NCBI GenBank assembly: GCA_035771165.1 | Contig: JAWNZC010000265.1 | Location: 1,127,001-1,191,000 of the forward strand | Origin: Paragorgia papillata | Lineage: Eukaryota; Cnidaria; Anthozoa; Scleralcyonacea; Coralliidae | Direction: 5' to 3' | DNA length: 64,000 bases | In this document: piece after piece, positions 1-14,400 of the stretch | How the letters are laid out: each line of letters starts with the position of its first letter | How positions within the stretch are numbered: the stretch's first letter is position 1 | Program-made: the position numbers and the translations under genes | The notes under the pieces: generated by a model | What the model saw: only the letters and a program-made list of their open reading frames with translations | The model's database searches: none | What the model was told of the DNA's origin: nothing

Positions 1-2476
1 CTATATTACTCTACATATGTATATATGTATATATAACCTGACAATGATATCTCGTGTTTCTAATTCACCTACAAATATAATCAATCGAAAAATGTAACCC
101 AGGCACCATAATTTTTAAATACAACCTAAACCTAACACAGGGAACAATGTGAGTCTGTGATAATGCCTTACTCCTAAACTACTCAAACGTATACTAGACA
201 TACAATACGATCACCATCTACACTAGTACTTACAACTTAACAGTTAAACGAGACTATCCAATCACACACGTCAACGTATGACGTCACAAAACACAACTAG
301 GACTATTAACACAACCAACTCGACAAAATTAAGCCTTTCCACTCTAACACTTGACAAAAGATAGAGAGCGATAAAGGACACAGAGATAATTAGTACAATG
401 GCCTCAAGAAGATGCGGGCTGCCGAGGAACACAACCTTTAGTAAGACCACAATTCTTTTTTATTTTTATTATACAATTTTTATCATATTCTTTATTCTAA
501 ACCAACATACTCATTGCAATGTCAACACACATTCACATCCTGACTCTCAACATATCTTTATACCAACATACTGAAACATTGACTTGAAAAATCCCTCCTG
601 AAGAAGTCTGGAAGGTCGAAACGCGTCGAGGGTTAAGCGTGAATGGAAAGTACAAAAACTTACACAAATTTCCACATCTCTTCGTCCTTATTCCAACATA
701 CTTCAAGCCACACCCATTTTACATACATCCACTACTAAATAACACCGTAGTTTACGCATTAGTACATCTCATGTGTTTTTATACAATATGCTCGAAAATC
801 TATCCATAAACTAACGCCGATGGAGGTCCCACTACCTACCTTATTTTATAAAAGTATTGATTAAATTTTTTATAGGTTTAAGTGTAATTAATGAGAATCA
901 CATTGGAGTTTTAGTCGTGTAAAGTTGATGAACGATGGAGAAGTAAAGGGGAATTTGAATAAGAAGCCTCCGGCTATGTTGCGTATGAAATGTGATGCGG
1001 AGCACGCTGCTGGACATGCAGTGTAAAAATATTGCTTAAGAACCATGTAAAAACAGAAGGATTAAAGAATAAGAGATATGTAACGTATAGTACAGTGCAA
1101 TCAGGATCTTAGGACACAACCCTGGATGCGTTTTGACCTTCTGGTGGTCTCATCAGCAGGGATTTGGGGTTGGGAGTCGATGTAAATAAGTTAATTGTTG
1201 TTATAGATGATCCAATTATTGTTAAGTATGATCGATTGCAGAAAAAAACGAAAAATTAATCGATTAATTGGGAGCAGCTCTAATGTACAGTATAGTAAGT
1301 ATAGGTATGCAGTGTTTTTGATGTAAAGTAAAGCAAAATGGATACCTCTGGTGAGTTGTTAGCTGTGTGACTGAGTGAGGCTGTGAGGCATGTAAGTTTT
1401 TAAGTTTTTCACTCCTTTTGCTTTAGGAGTTGGACAAAAAGTTGAGCAGCTTTGCCTTTTGATCAAGCTAGGTGTTCTTGCACATTGTTGGTAGATCTTA
1501 AATCGTAAATATGTTGATTATGTTCTGACTGAGTGAGGCTGTGAGGCATGTTGTAAGTTCTTTGCTCTTTTTGCTTTTGGAGTTGGACAAAAATTAAGTT
1601 GAGCAGCTTTGCCTTTTGGTCTAAGGAAATACCAAATGGTTTTCCGTGTTTGGATACTCTGATCCAAACACGCGGGAAATTGCGAGACTGGAGAAAAGCG
1701 TAACAAAACACGAGCCGTAGGCGAGTGTTTTTAGCTTTTCGAAAGTCGAGCAATTTCCCAAGTGTTTGGATAAGAGTCTCCAAACACGGAAAAAACCATT
1801 TGGTATTTCCTTTATAAAATAATCACAAGTGAATATGATATACTGTCCGACATTTTCAAACAATCGTTTTGGCGGGAATTTTCCGTGTTTGGATACTCTG
1901 ATCCAAACACGGCAATTGACCAATCAGGGCTGGCGTAGTATACATGTTATTTTATAAAAGGTGTTCTTGCACATTGTTGGTAGATTTCAAAATAGACTGA
2001 GTAACTTTGTTGTTTAACAGTGATCAGATGTGGCTGACTGTCTTAAATCGTAAATATGTTGATTATGTTCTGTCACCAATATCAAGTATGCATATTCAGC
2101 CTTCAATCTGATCTTCCTCAGCCCACTTCCACCTTTGCTCACACGGTATAGAGCCTCTGCGGAAGAGAGAAGCCTTCGATTCAGGCTTTGATTATACACC
2201 TCTGCACTATGCCAGCAGCCCAAGTGAACTGCCCCAGGTGTCTTGTTTCTGACTATTTTCATGTTTCGAAAAGTATTGTTTTCATGGCATGTTCATGTGA
2301 AAATGAAGTTTTCTATTTCAATAGAATTCAAAAGAATCATGTAGATACTACTATGTACAACTACAGTATAATTATAGGAAAAGAGATCCTGTAGATGACA
2401 GAATATTGTCTCAACCAAATCTAGTTTTCTAATAACTCATTGATAATGAATTTTTAATTATTGTGTTTTATTCTAG
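1..2476. other. Non-coding DNA upstream of the first visible BZW exon
   Basis: No exon is supportable here. A 90-100 bp block is duplicated in tandem (about 1371-1462 and 1527-1620), and a second block beginning GGTGTTCTTGCACATTG recurs at about 1471 and 1961, on either side of the foldback repeat at 1625-1957. Around 590-640 a CTGAAGAAG...GGTCGAAACG motif resembles the 3' parts of some retroelements, but this is weak. The region is either the first intron of the BZW gene or its upstream flank; the exon with the start codon was not found. Confidence 0.5.
1625..1957. repeat. Composite foldback MITE, copy A
   Basis: The core (1625-1810) has inverted ends GGAAATACCAAATGG / CCATTTGGTATTTCC and nested inverted GTGTTTGGAT / ATCCAAACAC blocks. 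An adjoining foldback runs to about 1957 with ends resembling TTATAAAATAA. The whole unit recurs in inverted orientation at about 39724-40050. Long spurious reading frames across it are by-products of the palindromes. Confidence 0.75.
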
Positions 2477-5400
2477 ACGAAAAAGAAAAATACGATCCCT
2501 TAGGATTTCGTGATTCTGTGATAGGTGGTTTAGAAAAAACTGGTAATGATTTTGAAGAAGTAAGTATTTTATATTTCAGATTAATAGGATTGTGCTGTAC
2601 TGCTGTTGTATACAAATATAGTGTCATAAAAAATTTTGAAAGTGATCTGACAACTAAAGTTAAATGTATTTGTATACCGGTACATACATGTACATACTGG
2701 TAGATAGGCTGATGCGATATATCGATATTTTCGATAAATATCGATATTTCAAAAATATCGATTTTCGATTTTTCGCATATCAAAAATATCGAAAGTTTTA
2801 ACTAGACAACTTAATCTCCTTTTTTTCGGCAATTATTATTGTCCGGTAAAGTTTAGAAAACACGTGTATGACGGCAATTGCGAATTCAAGTAGCAAGCGC
2901 GTGGGCAATTTAAAAGTGTAAACAGAGTAAGTGTGATCACAGAAGATCACCACCCACACAAGTGGCAGTTGAGCGCTTGAAAACAATAACTGTGTGATGA
3001 TTCATAAAGATGGAATCTGCACTACTTTGAATAATAATCTTAATGGCGCATATTGGCACAGGTTTAAAAACAAAGTATCAGTATGTCCGACGATATCTGG
3101 CGATTCCAGCAAGCAGTGCTCCAACTGAGAGACTTTTTAGCAAAGCGGGACAGATAGTAACGGCAAAGCGAGTACAGCTTAAGCCAAACAAGGCGAACAT
3201 GTTAGTGTTTCTCGCAGAAAATTTATAAACAATCGTACGAACTGCGAAACCATTAAGCTTGTAAATAAATCTTTAAACATTCATAAACTGTTGTAAATAA
3301 ATCTTTTAATGTTTGACTAGTTTCATGCAACTTTGTTTTTTGCTGTTTGTGATGCGGTATACATGCAAGTTGACTAAACTACGTTTTCTAATTTGCATAA
3401 TTCGATATAGTCGATATTATCGATATTTTTTTTTCGATATCGATTTTTTTCAATATCGCATCAGCCTACTGGTAGACTCAAATATTTTGTATAAACTATT
3501 AGGTACAGTAGAGTGTTGGAAAAGGTGGTGAACTGGCAAGGTTTTTAAGGAAAAACACCAACATTATGAATGGAGTCTTATATATTAAATAATTAAGTTA
3601 TGCTTTAGGTAATGACAGCTTGTACAGCAAAGAACTAACAAAACATTATATTGATTGTCATGTAAAGTTTTATTGTTTTATAGGTATCTTTCACTATCAA
3701 AGAACTACGCAAAATGACTAATTAAATGTATTTTTATAGTTTACATTAAGGTTTTCACATTAAGGTGGGGGTCAAACTCTGTTGTGTTGCCCCTTGCTGT
3801 GTTTTGACAATTAATATTACGCTTATTTTCTTGTAGATATCAGCATTTTTAGATAATCCAGGAAATAAACTGAACTATCGTGCTTATGGGGAGCAACTGT
3901 TTGAAATTCTTGTCGCTGGTGGACTGTTAGGTTAATATTGCTACTTGATATTCCTTCTGTATTTAGTTAAGTTTCAATGGTGCTATAGATCTTTTTTAGG
4001 TTTGTTCGGATTGAGTTGCTAATTTTTATTTATTTTTTTGTATCCTACCGGTCAGTCTGGCGTGCTCCCTTGGTTTGGGACCACAAAATTAAAAAAAATT
4101 ACAGTACCAGTAGTTTAAAGATGAAAATAGAATGCTTGGTCTCCAGTCTTCGTGATGGCGTCGTCTTAAGAATTCAACAGATTACCCGCACCACCCTATT
4201 ACCCGCACTAATTATGTTTCCTAGCAAAATTAAGAGATAACCCACGGGTTATCGCCCAGAAAATACAGTAGATATTGCCAATGTAACTTGGACAGTATTA
4301 CCACAGTCAACCCTTTGAATAATGTAGCAGCATCTGTATGTACTGTAGCTAACATTTGATTTGGTGTTAATGTTTCTCATGCATTATAAGCAACAATGAA
4401 CATTACACTGTGGTTGGTTACTGAGTAATTGTGTTGAATTATAAGAACAAAACTCTGTATTTCTTCTTCTTTGTTCAGCATTCCTTCATTTTATATTCAG
4501 CAATTTTGAATAATGCGGTATATTCATTACTGTATCGCAGGCGTGGACTACGGCCCGGTTATTTCATACTCATACATATGATGTAATAAACCAGACAAAT
4601 ACAGTACAGTGAATAGGTGAAGCTGAGAGAAACATTTCACTTGACTGCGAGGATGCCTGCTACTGAAACCATCAAGACCTCTCTTCTCAAGGCTACCCTA
4701 ACCTACATGTAGATGAAACAACTTTCACAAACATGTAGAAATGGGTACTCTTAGCAGGACTGCTGAGAGAGAGGGGGGGGGGGGGGGTAGGGGGCAAGTT
4801 GCCCTTGGCTCCCAACTTGAGAAGGGCCCTGTAAAATTTTTGAGATTTCAGAAACCAAGAGGCCCAGAAAGTATAAAGATCAGTAACACTAACATTATTT
4901 TTAGCCTGACCCTATGACTGTGATGTCATTGGGGGGCCCCCAAGTCGACCTATGTGACGTCATTAGGCCCCCAAATCTATAATTTGCCCCAGGCCCCACA
5001 ATTTCTCTCAGCAGCCCTGACTCTTAGGTTCAGACCATTTGCTCTTACTATTTGTTGTCTAATGATTTTGACTTTTCCATATTGCCTGTAGCCCCTGGTG
5101 GTAGCATTATATTGGAAGGTGAAAAACCAAGAACTTCAATATGTATATTTGAGGCCAATGAAGACACGGAAACACTCAGGTCTTATGTTCAGGTAGGAAA
5201 AAGTAAATTTCACGCACAAAAAAAACAAGCAAAACTGGATTCTGAGGGCACTTCCACTTAATTAGGGCTTTCAAGATAAACAGCAGCCACTGGAGCTCTG
5301 GTGGTTGCTGAAAGGTTTATTTCCAGTTTATTTCTTTAATATACAAACAAATCTGTTCTGTGCCTTTTTAGCCACTCTAAGATTCCAAATTATAATGTTA

Positions 5401-8400
5401 TTGTTTAAAATGATCTTCAAAGTATTTTCCAGAAAAGATTTGTGCATCTGTGGTTACACCATATGGTTTAGCGTTAAGGAAGTAACTGATGTCTGAAAGA
5501 CGTCGTGGTATTTTTTTGCTGTGTCAGTTTGAGCTTTCTTCAAAATACAGGAGGATTACTTTTTAAAGTGGTACTAGCAGCTACTATGACATGTTCGGCT
5601 CTGGACCCTAGACTGTTCTCTGATTTTGCTCTTCATGAGTTTACTAATAAGCAGGCAGGACCACAAACTAAGGGCCAGTATGTACGCGATGTGTACCTAT
5701 TTTTAAGTTATTTACTCATTGCTTAGAAAGCTGCTTAGTGCTTGCTTAAATGATTATAAAGCACATGTGGCATGTCTTTAAAAATGCTTAATATAAATAA
5801 CGTGCAAAAGAAAAAGTAGAAGTCTTCCATGCTTACATGTATAATATTAGTGGCTGTAGAAATACACTTAAGTGGTAAAACATTTCTTTTTTTCCCAAAA
5901 ACCGCACCATACGAATGATCACTCGTTCTCAAGTTGATATAATAATTTTAAAATGTAATGTAATGTAGTGTAAACCATATTTATACTGTCTATCAATGTA
6001 ACGTTAGGGCCATTTAAACGGGAGAAATGATAAGTCGCGACTTAATTAAGACGCGTCTTATCTAAGTCGCGACTTAATTAAGACGCGTCTTATCTAAGTT
6101 GCGGATACCTATAGGTCTGGTATAAATGGTCAATTTCTGATAAGTCGCGACTTATTTTGGAGTAGCTTTCAACCTTGTTCTTATTTTAGTCGCGACTTAC
6201 TTTTGCCGCGAATAAATTGACCATTTATACGAGTGTGTTCGCGACTTAATTAAGTCGCGACTTGTTTTCTCCCGTTTAAACGGCTCTGTTGTCTGATACA
6301 GTAATATATAAGCCCAAGTTAAATTAGCCTAAGTGTAGCCAGGAATAGGTTTACTAAAATACTTAGAGTTAAGATTGTTGCTTTTGGTTTCAGATGTTCC
6401 TCAAGCTTATCCGAAGGTTCAAGTACCTTCAGAAATCATTTGATGAAGTGTTGGATAAGGTCAGTATATGTATGTATGTAATGTAGTATTGTGATGCTTG
6501 TAAGAAAGGGTGGAACAGTTTGATGAGCTGATTTAATATGACTAGCCTGCGAGCCAGATCTTCTTGCTAATTTATGCCCTAGAGCACCATCCGATTTTAA
6601 ACGACATGTCTGGAAAGCATGTCACCAGCGCTGGATTTTGGCCTCCTAGATCTAGAAGTCCGTCAATCTCAAGCCCATATCTCCCTAGAAATGCAGAACC
6701 AAAGTTTCTGACCGTCCAGGGGCCTCCTAAACCCTGCGTTACATGTTACTTAAGCAGGCTTTGAATGTTTAGCAGCTGAACAAGCTTGTTAAGCTACGGA
6801 TACAGTACACGGGCAAAATTCGTCTCGCGACGGCTACGCAATTGAAGATAAACGCAGAGCTTCCCTGTAGCACTGTACTGTCACTGTACTGTGGAAGCAC
6901 GGGTGGTGTGTGCTGTTAGGGCGCTGCCTCTCACCGCTGTAGTTAAGCCCAGTTGGTCGGTGTTAGTACTTGGATGGGTGACCGTCTGGGAATAACCCTG
7001 TTCTCGAACTTGAATTTCTTGTGAATAGAGTTTAGTTGGTCTCTCCTGTGCTTCGAGGGTTTTTCGCAGGGTTCTGCGGTTTTCCTCCCTCCGTAAAATC
7101 AACACTTAGGTCTTAGCTTATGTCGTGCACTTTTAACATGAGCCTCTGGCTCGGATGTTTGGGCGACCACATCCTGTGCTTACGACGTTAAATAAATCAT
7201 TACTTATTAGTGACGCCGGAGTTCGCGCAATCGTTGCCGAAAGTTAAAAACATTTATCACTATTGCGTTGCCGTAGCGAGACGAATATTGCCCATGTATC
7301 CGTATATAGCTTTACATGCGCTAGTCTGCAACGTCGTTGATATATGGAGAGCTACAAGTACTCCACTTTTTCACACGGTGATGACACAAAGTGTTGACTA
7401 ATGCTTTCACTTTATTTCAGATTATTGTATTCATGAAAGGCTTTACAGAGGAACAGCGTATGAAACTAGCCACCGTTTATGCCATGATACTTGCCAATGG
7501 TATGTTTGAAAGATGCATGTATTTAACGGCACTTGGTCTTTTAGGGCTTTTTTGAAACAACAAACAAAACATTCTTTTATGTTTTGAGTATAATATAATA
7601 TAAAAAATAGTAATAATAATAAATGACTTCAACAACCATTGAATTATTCATGAAGAAAACAACAAGGAAATCGGTGCTATGTCCGTGGTTTTATATCTGA
7701 TAAAAGTTGCTCCTGATTTATAAATTTAGCTTTAATTTTCTCGGCTTAGACAGCATTGTTTTTTTAAATTACTGCAGGTATTCTAAACACTCGCAGTACA
7801 TGTTTTATCAGATCTACTGTAAAACACTCCGCTGTCACATTATCGCCTCGTGTTTTACATTTGAATTACTGAGTTGCTCATGTTTTAAATATTACTTTTC
7901 TTTCAGGTATGACACAGGGAGGTTTTATTTCTAAATTGCTAAATGAACACTTGGTGAAGGAAGGTAACTAGTTGGTGTACTAGCGATTTAAAATGTTTTC
8001 TCGCTTTTGTGATTCAGAGCTGATTGTCTTTTTCTAGGCATTTCTCTCCATTTCATAACAAGGTTATTCCAAGTTTGGTTAAAAGAGAAGAAAGATGCAA
8101 GCAATATCATTAGCACGCTGAAAAAGAATGAAATGGACAACAAACTGCTGGTTTGTACTTTTTGTACAACGCATTTTATAATTTATATGTGCACTTGGAC
8201 TTATTTTTTACACAACATTTGTTCACGTTCAACGCAGACCTGGTTATTCAGCTCAGCTGTAAACACAACGTCATAAAGACAACATCGTGTGCATGTAGCC
8301 TAGTCTCTAGGCCTTCCTCGGTTAACACGTTTCGGAAGTGATCGGAACGGACCCGCTGGGGAAGGCCTTGAAAAATTCGTAAACACTTTCACTTTACAGC

Positions 8401-11400
8401 TTGGTTGTTTATTGAGGAAGAGTTGTGATGTTATGATGTCCTAAGTGTTTCCCGACATTTACTATTTCCGTCTGCATAAAATAATACAAGCCTGCTCACC
8501 TTCTTTCGATCGTCAAGATCTTTGGTAAAATCTTCGCAGTTATACTGCCGCTCAATGTTGTTTACGGTAGATACTAGATCCCAGGAACACTCGAAGTCGA
8601 AGGGCCAAAATGATTCTGGGAAGGACCCATTCTCGTACCCAGACCCTCGCGCTCTCCCCCTCGCGAAGGCTCTGGGAAAGCTCAGTGACGTCAGGCTCAG
8701 TGACGTCAGGTGCTCAGTGACGAAGGCTCAGTGACGTCAGGTGCATTCCAAACATTCCAAACTCTCGTGCCCAGACTCATGATAAACGGCTTGTCATTTC
8801 CCCTCCTTTCAACAAATCTCGTGTATAAATCTCGTGTAAATCGTAATATCGTATCGTATCCGTCATGAATCGCGAGGTAAACGAAGCTATCTAGTTTAGT
8901 GTTAAAGAGAGAACAGAAAGATGCCATAACAGCCATCGTTCGACGTTCGCGGAGTCGAAGACATCACAGCTGTATTGTCAAGCGGATTTGGCAAATTCAA
9001 TATTTCTTCCCCTGGTGTTTGACAGTCTACAATCTAAAACGAGGAACATCAGCCCACTCTGGGAAGAAAGTGTTTTGGTCAACTCAGTTTTAAATGTACT
9101 CATCGAAGACCAACTGGCGAAACGAAAGAATATGGGATTGAAGACTGTTGTTTTGAGAGACGATCGTAACATGATACATATTAGTTTATAGTATTATATT
9201 TTCGAATTTAAATGTGTTGTATTGTTATTAGATTTGTCAAATTATATCAAACGTACGTTTATGGCAAACAGAGTGTACATTGTGAAATTCTTATTTTATT
9301 GAATTTGTTTGAATTTTTTTCATTGTTTCGTAAAGCCAATCAGAACGCTCATGGGCAGGACCTTTTTGCGAATGTTGCTAGACCTTCTCGTTTCCAGCCT
9401 CTCCCCACTCTTCCCAAGAACCCAAACCGACTACGCCGCCAAGCTCATGGCGGAAACGAAAGGCCTAGAAACTAGGCTAGTGTGCATGCAGTCTAGTCTG
9501 TCTTTGCTTTTTCAGTTTCTTTTTCTCTTGCATGGTTTTACACAATATTTTTTTTCTTTGACGCTTGGTAACATATTTCACTATTATTTTTATTTCAGGA
9601 ATTTTTTCCACCGAACAAAAGAACAAATGAGCAATTTGAAAAACACTTTGTTGCAGCTGGTTTGCCAAAGTTAGTTGAATTTCAGGTACAGAAATATTTT
9701 GTGCTCGTGCAGCAATAAAGAGATTTTTGTGCTCGTGCAGCAATAAAGAGATTGTACTGTATTTAATGGCACCTTTGATGTGGTTTTCAGCAAAACTGAG
9801 TTACGAGTTTGCCTACGTAAATACCCAGTGAAAGTGCATTGCTCTTTACTCGGGCTACCGCATGTAGACGAGTCTAGGTTTCGCGATTATTTTTATTTTT
9901 TTGCGTCGCGTTATTAGTCCTCCGCGCGGCCGCTGGCGATATGGACCAATAAGCTTTGCGAAACTGAGGCATGTGCAGTAGCGGTCAGTGAACGCCTGAC
10001 CGTGTCTTGTTTAGTTATCAAACCATTTACATAGACAACGCTAACTTTTGCACTACGAAAACATTATGGGTCATTTGAACCAGGGATTATACCAGCCAAA
10101 AAGTACGTATGCGATGATTCAGTAAACAAAATTTTAACGAAGTTATTTAAATTTTGGTGTATTTTAAAGAAATTGTAGCTAGAGTGTCTGGTCGACCGGA
10201 GGTTTTCCGTAAAAAGTGAACTTCGAATCGAACGTCCAAACTTCAAATCGAACTTTCTAATCAACTTTGGAAACGTAATTTGAAACTTGGCAACAAACTT
10301 TCGAACCGCGCGTTGAAAAGTGAGCTGAAATCGACAATAAGAAGCACGCCGTAACCTTTATAACCATTTTGTGTTCTACCTTGTAGAAAGCTCAACAACA
10401 TGTGGGATCAAAGAAAGAATTCCAGTCTCAATTATCTGAGATGATTGACTCTAGATTACCTTTAAAAGAAGTAAGATCGTCATTTTAAATACAAAAAAGG
10501 GGGTCGTGTGTGTGTGTTACAACGTAGAAAGCTCGTCGCTAAAAGGGATCGTTCAAAAAGTTTTTTCAAAAACTTCCCAAAAGCCGCATAAACCAAAATT
10601 ATGGTTTTGTTGACAATTGGGTTGGTGTTTCGTGTATCGGTGACTAAATGAAGTACTCTTAATCCTATAACGCCACACCCACATCTAACCCTAATTATTA
10701 TTCGATTTATTTTTATCTTCGCTTTAATTGGTTGAGGGACCACTACGTCACATGCAAATAACTGCCTACAAATAACAGTCTGCTCATGCGCATTAGCCGG
10801 AAATGTTGTTTTGCAGCAAATAATATTCTACTCATGCGCGTTACACTCAATTTCGGCAAACGTATTAAATCGCTCGTTCAGCCAAGCTGGAAAGAAATGA
10901 ATGGACATAATTACAGGTAAACAATGTCAAATAAAAAATAAATCGAATAATAAAACAATTATTGAACTCGATTTTCACAAAATATCGTGATTTGTCAGTG
11001 TCTCGCAGTTCAGTTATTTAACTGAATAATTGATCTGCTCGCCACTGACAAATTACGATATTTTGCTCAACCTCGTCCAATAATTAATTATTTGATGACC
11101 TATACATCAAACGTCAATGTAAGGTTGTTTAGCAATAATTGATGACAATGTTGTTACTGCATTGTTGAGCCATACTGGCCATACATTCAGTGTTGCAACA
11201 ACATGTGTTATTTTGTGCTGAGTCAACTGATTGTGATTTGTATGTTCTATTATTTTGTGGTGTTTTTAACAGGGAAACATACATTTTATTTGATTAGATT
11301 GTTACAAACTGCAAAGATCAAATGAGTAAATTTAAGTTATCTGAAGAGCAGGTTATAATTCTGGTAAGTTTTAAGTTTTTATATTATATAAACGCAATTT

Positions 11401-14400
11401 TTTTTTATATAAAACTGATATTTTATTTCGGAATCAAGCATAAAGAGAACATTTCATGATTTTCTGACACTGCTGAACTCAAAAGTCAACAGAAAAATTT
11501 GTTGACTCGAGCGAGATTTGAAAGGATGATTTGAACTCGCAGTTTACCAGAGCTTCAGTCGTGATTTCAAACTCTCCAGTTATGGGTCCAGTTAGCGTAT
11601 AAGCTAGGCGGTGAATTCTGCTTCTGACTTGGGGTTGTGGTTTTTGTTGGGTCGGCACTTACTTATACTAAGGTTTCTGATTGGCTTAGATAACCTACTG
11701 TAATCCAAACAAAAACCTTAATCCTAATCACTAACCGGTTAACCTTACTCAAATTCGTCCAGTTTCGTGGGTCCCGTGTAAACGGAAGGCAGAATCGTAC
11801 AAATTCGAGTACGGTTTCGAATTCGTCCAGTACCGTGTCAACGGGGCCTAAATCAGTGTCCATGTTGTATCCATTTTCAATTTTAATTTCAATATTTTTT
11901 TCAAGACGTGGAAGGCGTTGATGGCTTCCGTGGAATGGAACAAAAAAGAAGATTTAGTAGCAGACCAAGCTCTTCGCCATTTAAAGGTAAAATCAGTCAT
12001 GTCAAATCTTATCCTATTCCTGATTACTTATTGATATATAAATATTGATTGTATTTAATCGAAGAACCTCCATGCTTTTAGATATATGCTCCACTTCTTG
12101 CAGAGTTTACAACCAGCTCTCCGTCAGAACTGACTTTAATGGTGAAGATCCAGGTAAAATAATTTATTAAATCGTAAATCATTTCGTTTGGTGATCGCGC
12201 TTCTTCTGGGCTGGGTGGGGCTAGTAATTATTCATTACAGAATACAAATTAATTCATGTATATATAACATTTGGTACAGTGTCTGAAACCCCAACGCTTC
12301 GAACTTAAGAAATTGTTCATGGTTTGGCGTGCTCCATCGAGTTATAGATGCACGCGGGACGTTCGGAGAGCACGAAAAAAGCGTAAGAGTTGGTCGAGGC
12401 GCAGCCGAAAGATTTTTGAGTGCTCTCCAACTTCCCAAGTGCATCCATAACTCAATGGAGCACGCCAAACCATGAACCATTTCTTTTATAACTGAGAATC
12501 AGACACATAACAACAGAAAACAATATTATTTCGCTGATTAAAAATGAGTTTCTCATTACGTTTGAAATTACCGTGCTCCATCGAGTTTTATACAATACCC
12601 TGGTTGCTACGCGTGTTTTCATTGGTTGTTGGCCATGATCTATTAGAGGACAGACACATGGACACGTCAGATCACGTCAGCTGACTTGCTTTTTTCCTTC
12701 TTCATGCCCCAAAATCCGGCAGGAGTTTTGATAGAAACCTTTTAAATGTTTGTATTGTATAAAACAAATAGATTCCATTTTTTTGTTGTCTGTTCAGTTA
12801 TAGATGCACAGAAGACGTAACAACGTGGTAAGAACATCAGTGACCCACTCGACTGCGTCTCGTGGGCCACTTTTTTGTTCTTACCACATTGTGACGTCAT
12901 CTGTGCATCTATAACTGAACAGACAACGGCAAAATGGAATCTATTTGTTAAATGGAGCACGCACGGTAGCCAACCAGAAACGCCGTTGTATTACATCTAA
13001 TTTATAATATATTTTTGTTCACTTTATGTTATATGTTTAACTTTCACACACGCTCAACACATTGTATTTCCCGTATAAAGAAGCAGTCGACCAATAGCAC
13101 CGTTTAAATATTAGTGAATGTAAGACAAAAGAATTGTGCACATTCATTCAAGACATAAATCGCAGCTCATTGATAGCCGCTTTGTCGTTCGCCCTATTTC
13201 CAGACCTATAGGAACTATACGGGCGACGGTTTTTTGTTTGGTAACGTGACGTCACACTTCAAATTGTTGTTTTATTGTCAAATTTGACTATGCAGTTGGT
13301 AATTTGGAATTGTAGAATGGTTAATCAGATATTTTCCTAAAGAATTTGTACCAAGAGTAGATCGACCAGAGGTTTCCCATAAGGGTGAACACCGCATCGA
13401 ACATTTAAATTTCAAATCGAACTTCGTAAGCCAATTTTCGAAATTTGGAAACGACGCGCTGAAAAGTGAGCTAAAAGCGACAATAACAACTTTATGGTGT
13501 ATTAAATATAAATAAACAGTCCTAAATGGTCGTGTCACTAGATCTTACTAGTTTAGGCCAGTTACACGATCTTGCGCGCGCATCATTTTGCGCACAACTA
13601 TTTTTTACAGATAGAAATAAGTCCTGATGCTAATATCATCTCAAACTCATTAATAATTCCTGAAGAAAACACAAAGGAAATCAGTACCGTGTCGGTGGTT
13701 TGGATATCGGAGGAAGAAATTGCATAAGTTAAGCAAACTTTCATCTTGATTTTCTCTTAAAATACGGATTTGTTTGAGATGCTATATCATACACGAGGAT
13801 GAGTGTTTCATCAGGATATCCAAACACCGAGACGTTTGTTGAAAACCGAGGCAAAGCCGAGGTTTTTGAACAAACTTCGAGGTGTTTGGATATCCTGATG
13901 AAACACTCCTCCGAGTGTATGATATATTACTTCAGAAATTGTCAGATTTCTTTCCTTTACCACATTTGTTATCATGTTATGCATGTGGCTTGCCAAAATT
14001 ATGCATGTGGCCCACCAAAATGATGCGTGCGCATGATCTGCAACTCGCGTATATATTATAACCTTTTTTCACAGGAGTATTGCTACGACAATATGAATTT
14101 TATGAAAGTTTTTCAAAAGATTATCCTCCTCCTGTACAAAAGTAAGTATACATGTTATTTTAGATAAAAAGTTTGCACCATGCCATGTATATAAATTATA
14201 AATTATTATATTTGAACATTTTAATAGCCTAGATTTTAATAGACATGTGTATCCGCAAACTTGTTATCTAAATTACATACCAGCATGCAAAACTTCAAAT
14301 CTTTACTAAGCTGCATATGTTGTTTATTTTTTGGGGTTTCATGCAGGCAGAGGCCGACTCGTCCCCAATTTTTTTTTGTGTCTTTCGTAATAGAGAATTT

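Noticed and set aside
370..460. Possible first exon of BZW around ATGGCCTCAAGAAGATGCGG
   Set aside because: The reading frame does not give the conserved BZW N-terminus and no matching donor site was found.
1621..1923. 100-aa frame repeated almost identically at 39754-40095
   Set aside because: Lies wholly in the palindromic foldback MITE; the similarity is of DNA repeats, not a gene family.
6895..7010. A functional 5S rRNA gene
   Set aside because: Only the internal-promoter half resembles 5S; the 5' half does not pair as helix I/II and the sequence continues into a SINE body without a T-run terminator.
9212..9674. Frames of 87-121 aa around 9300
   Set aside because: Cross the end of the Mutator-like element and a BZW exon in the wrong phase; the true exon is 9599-9685.
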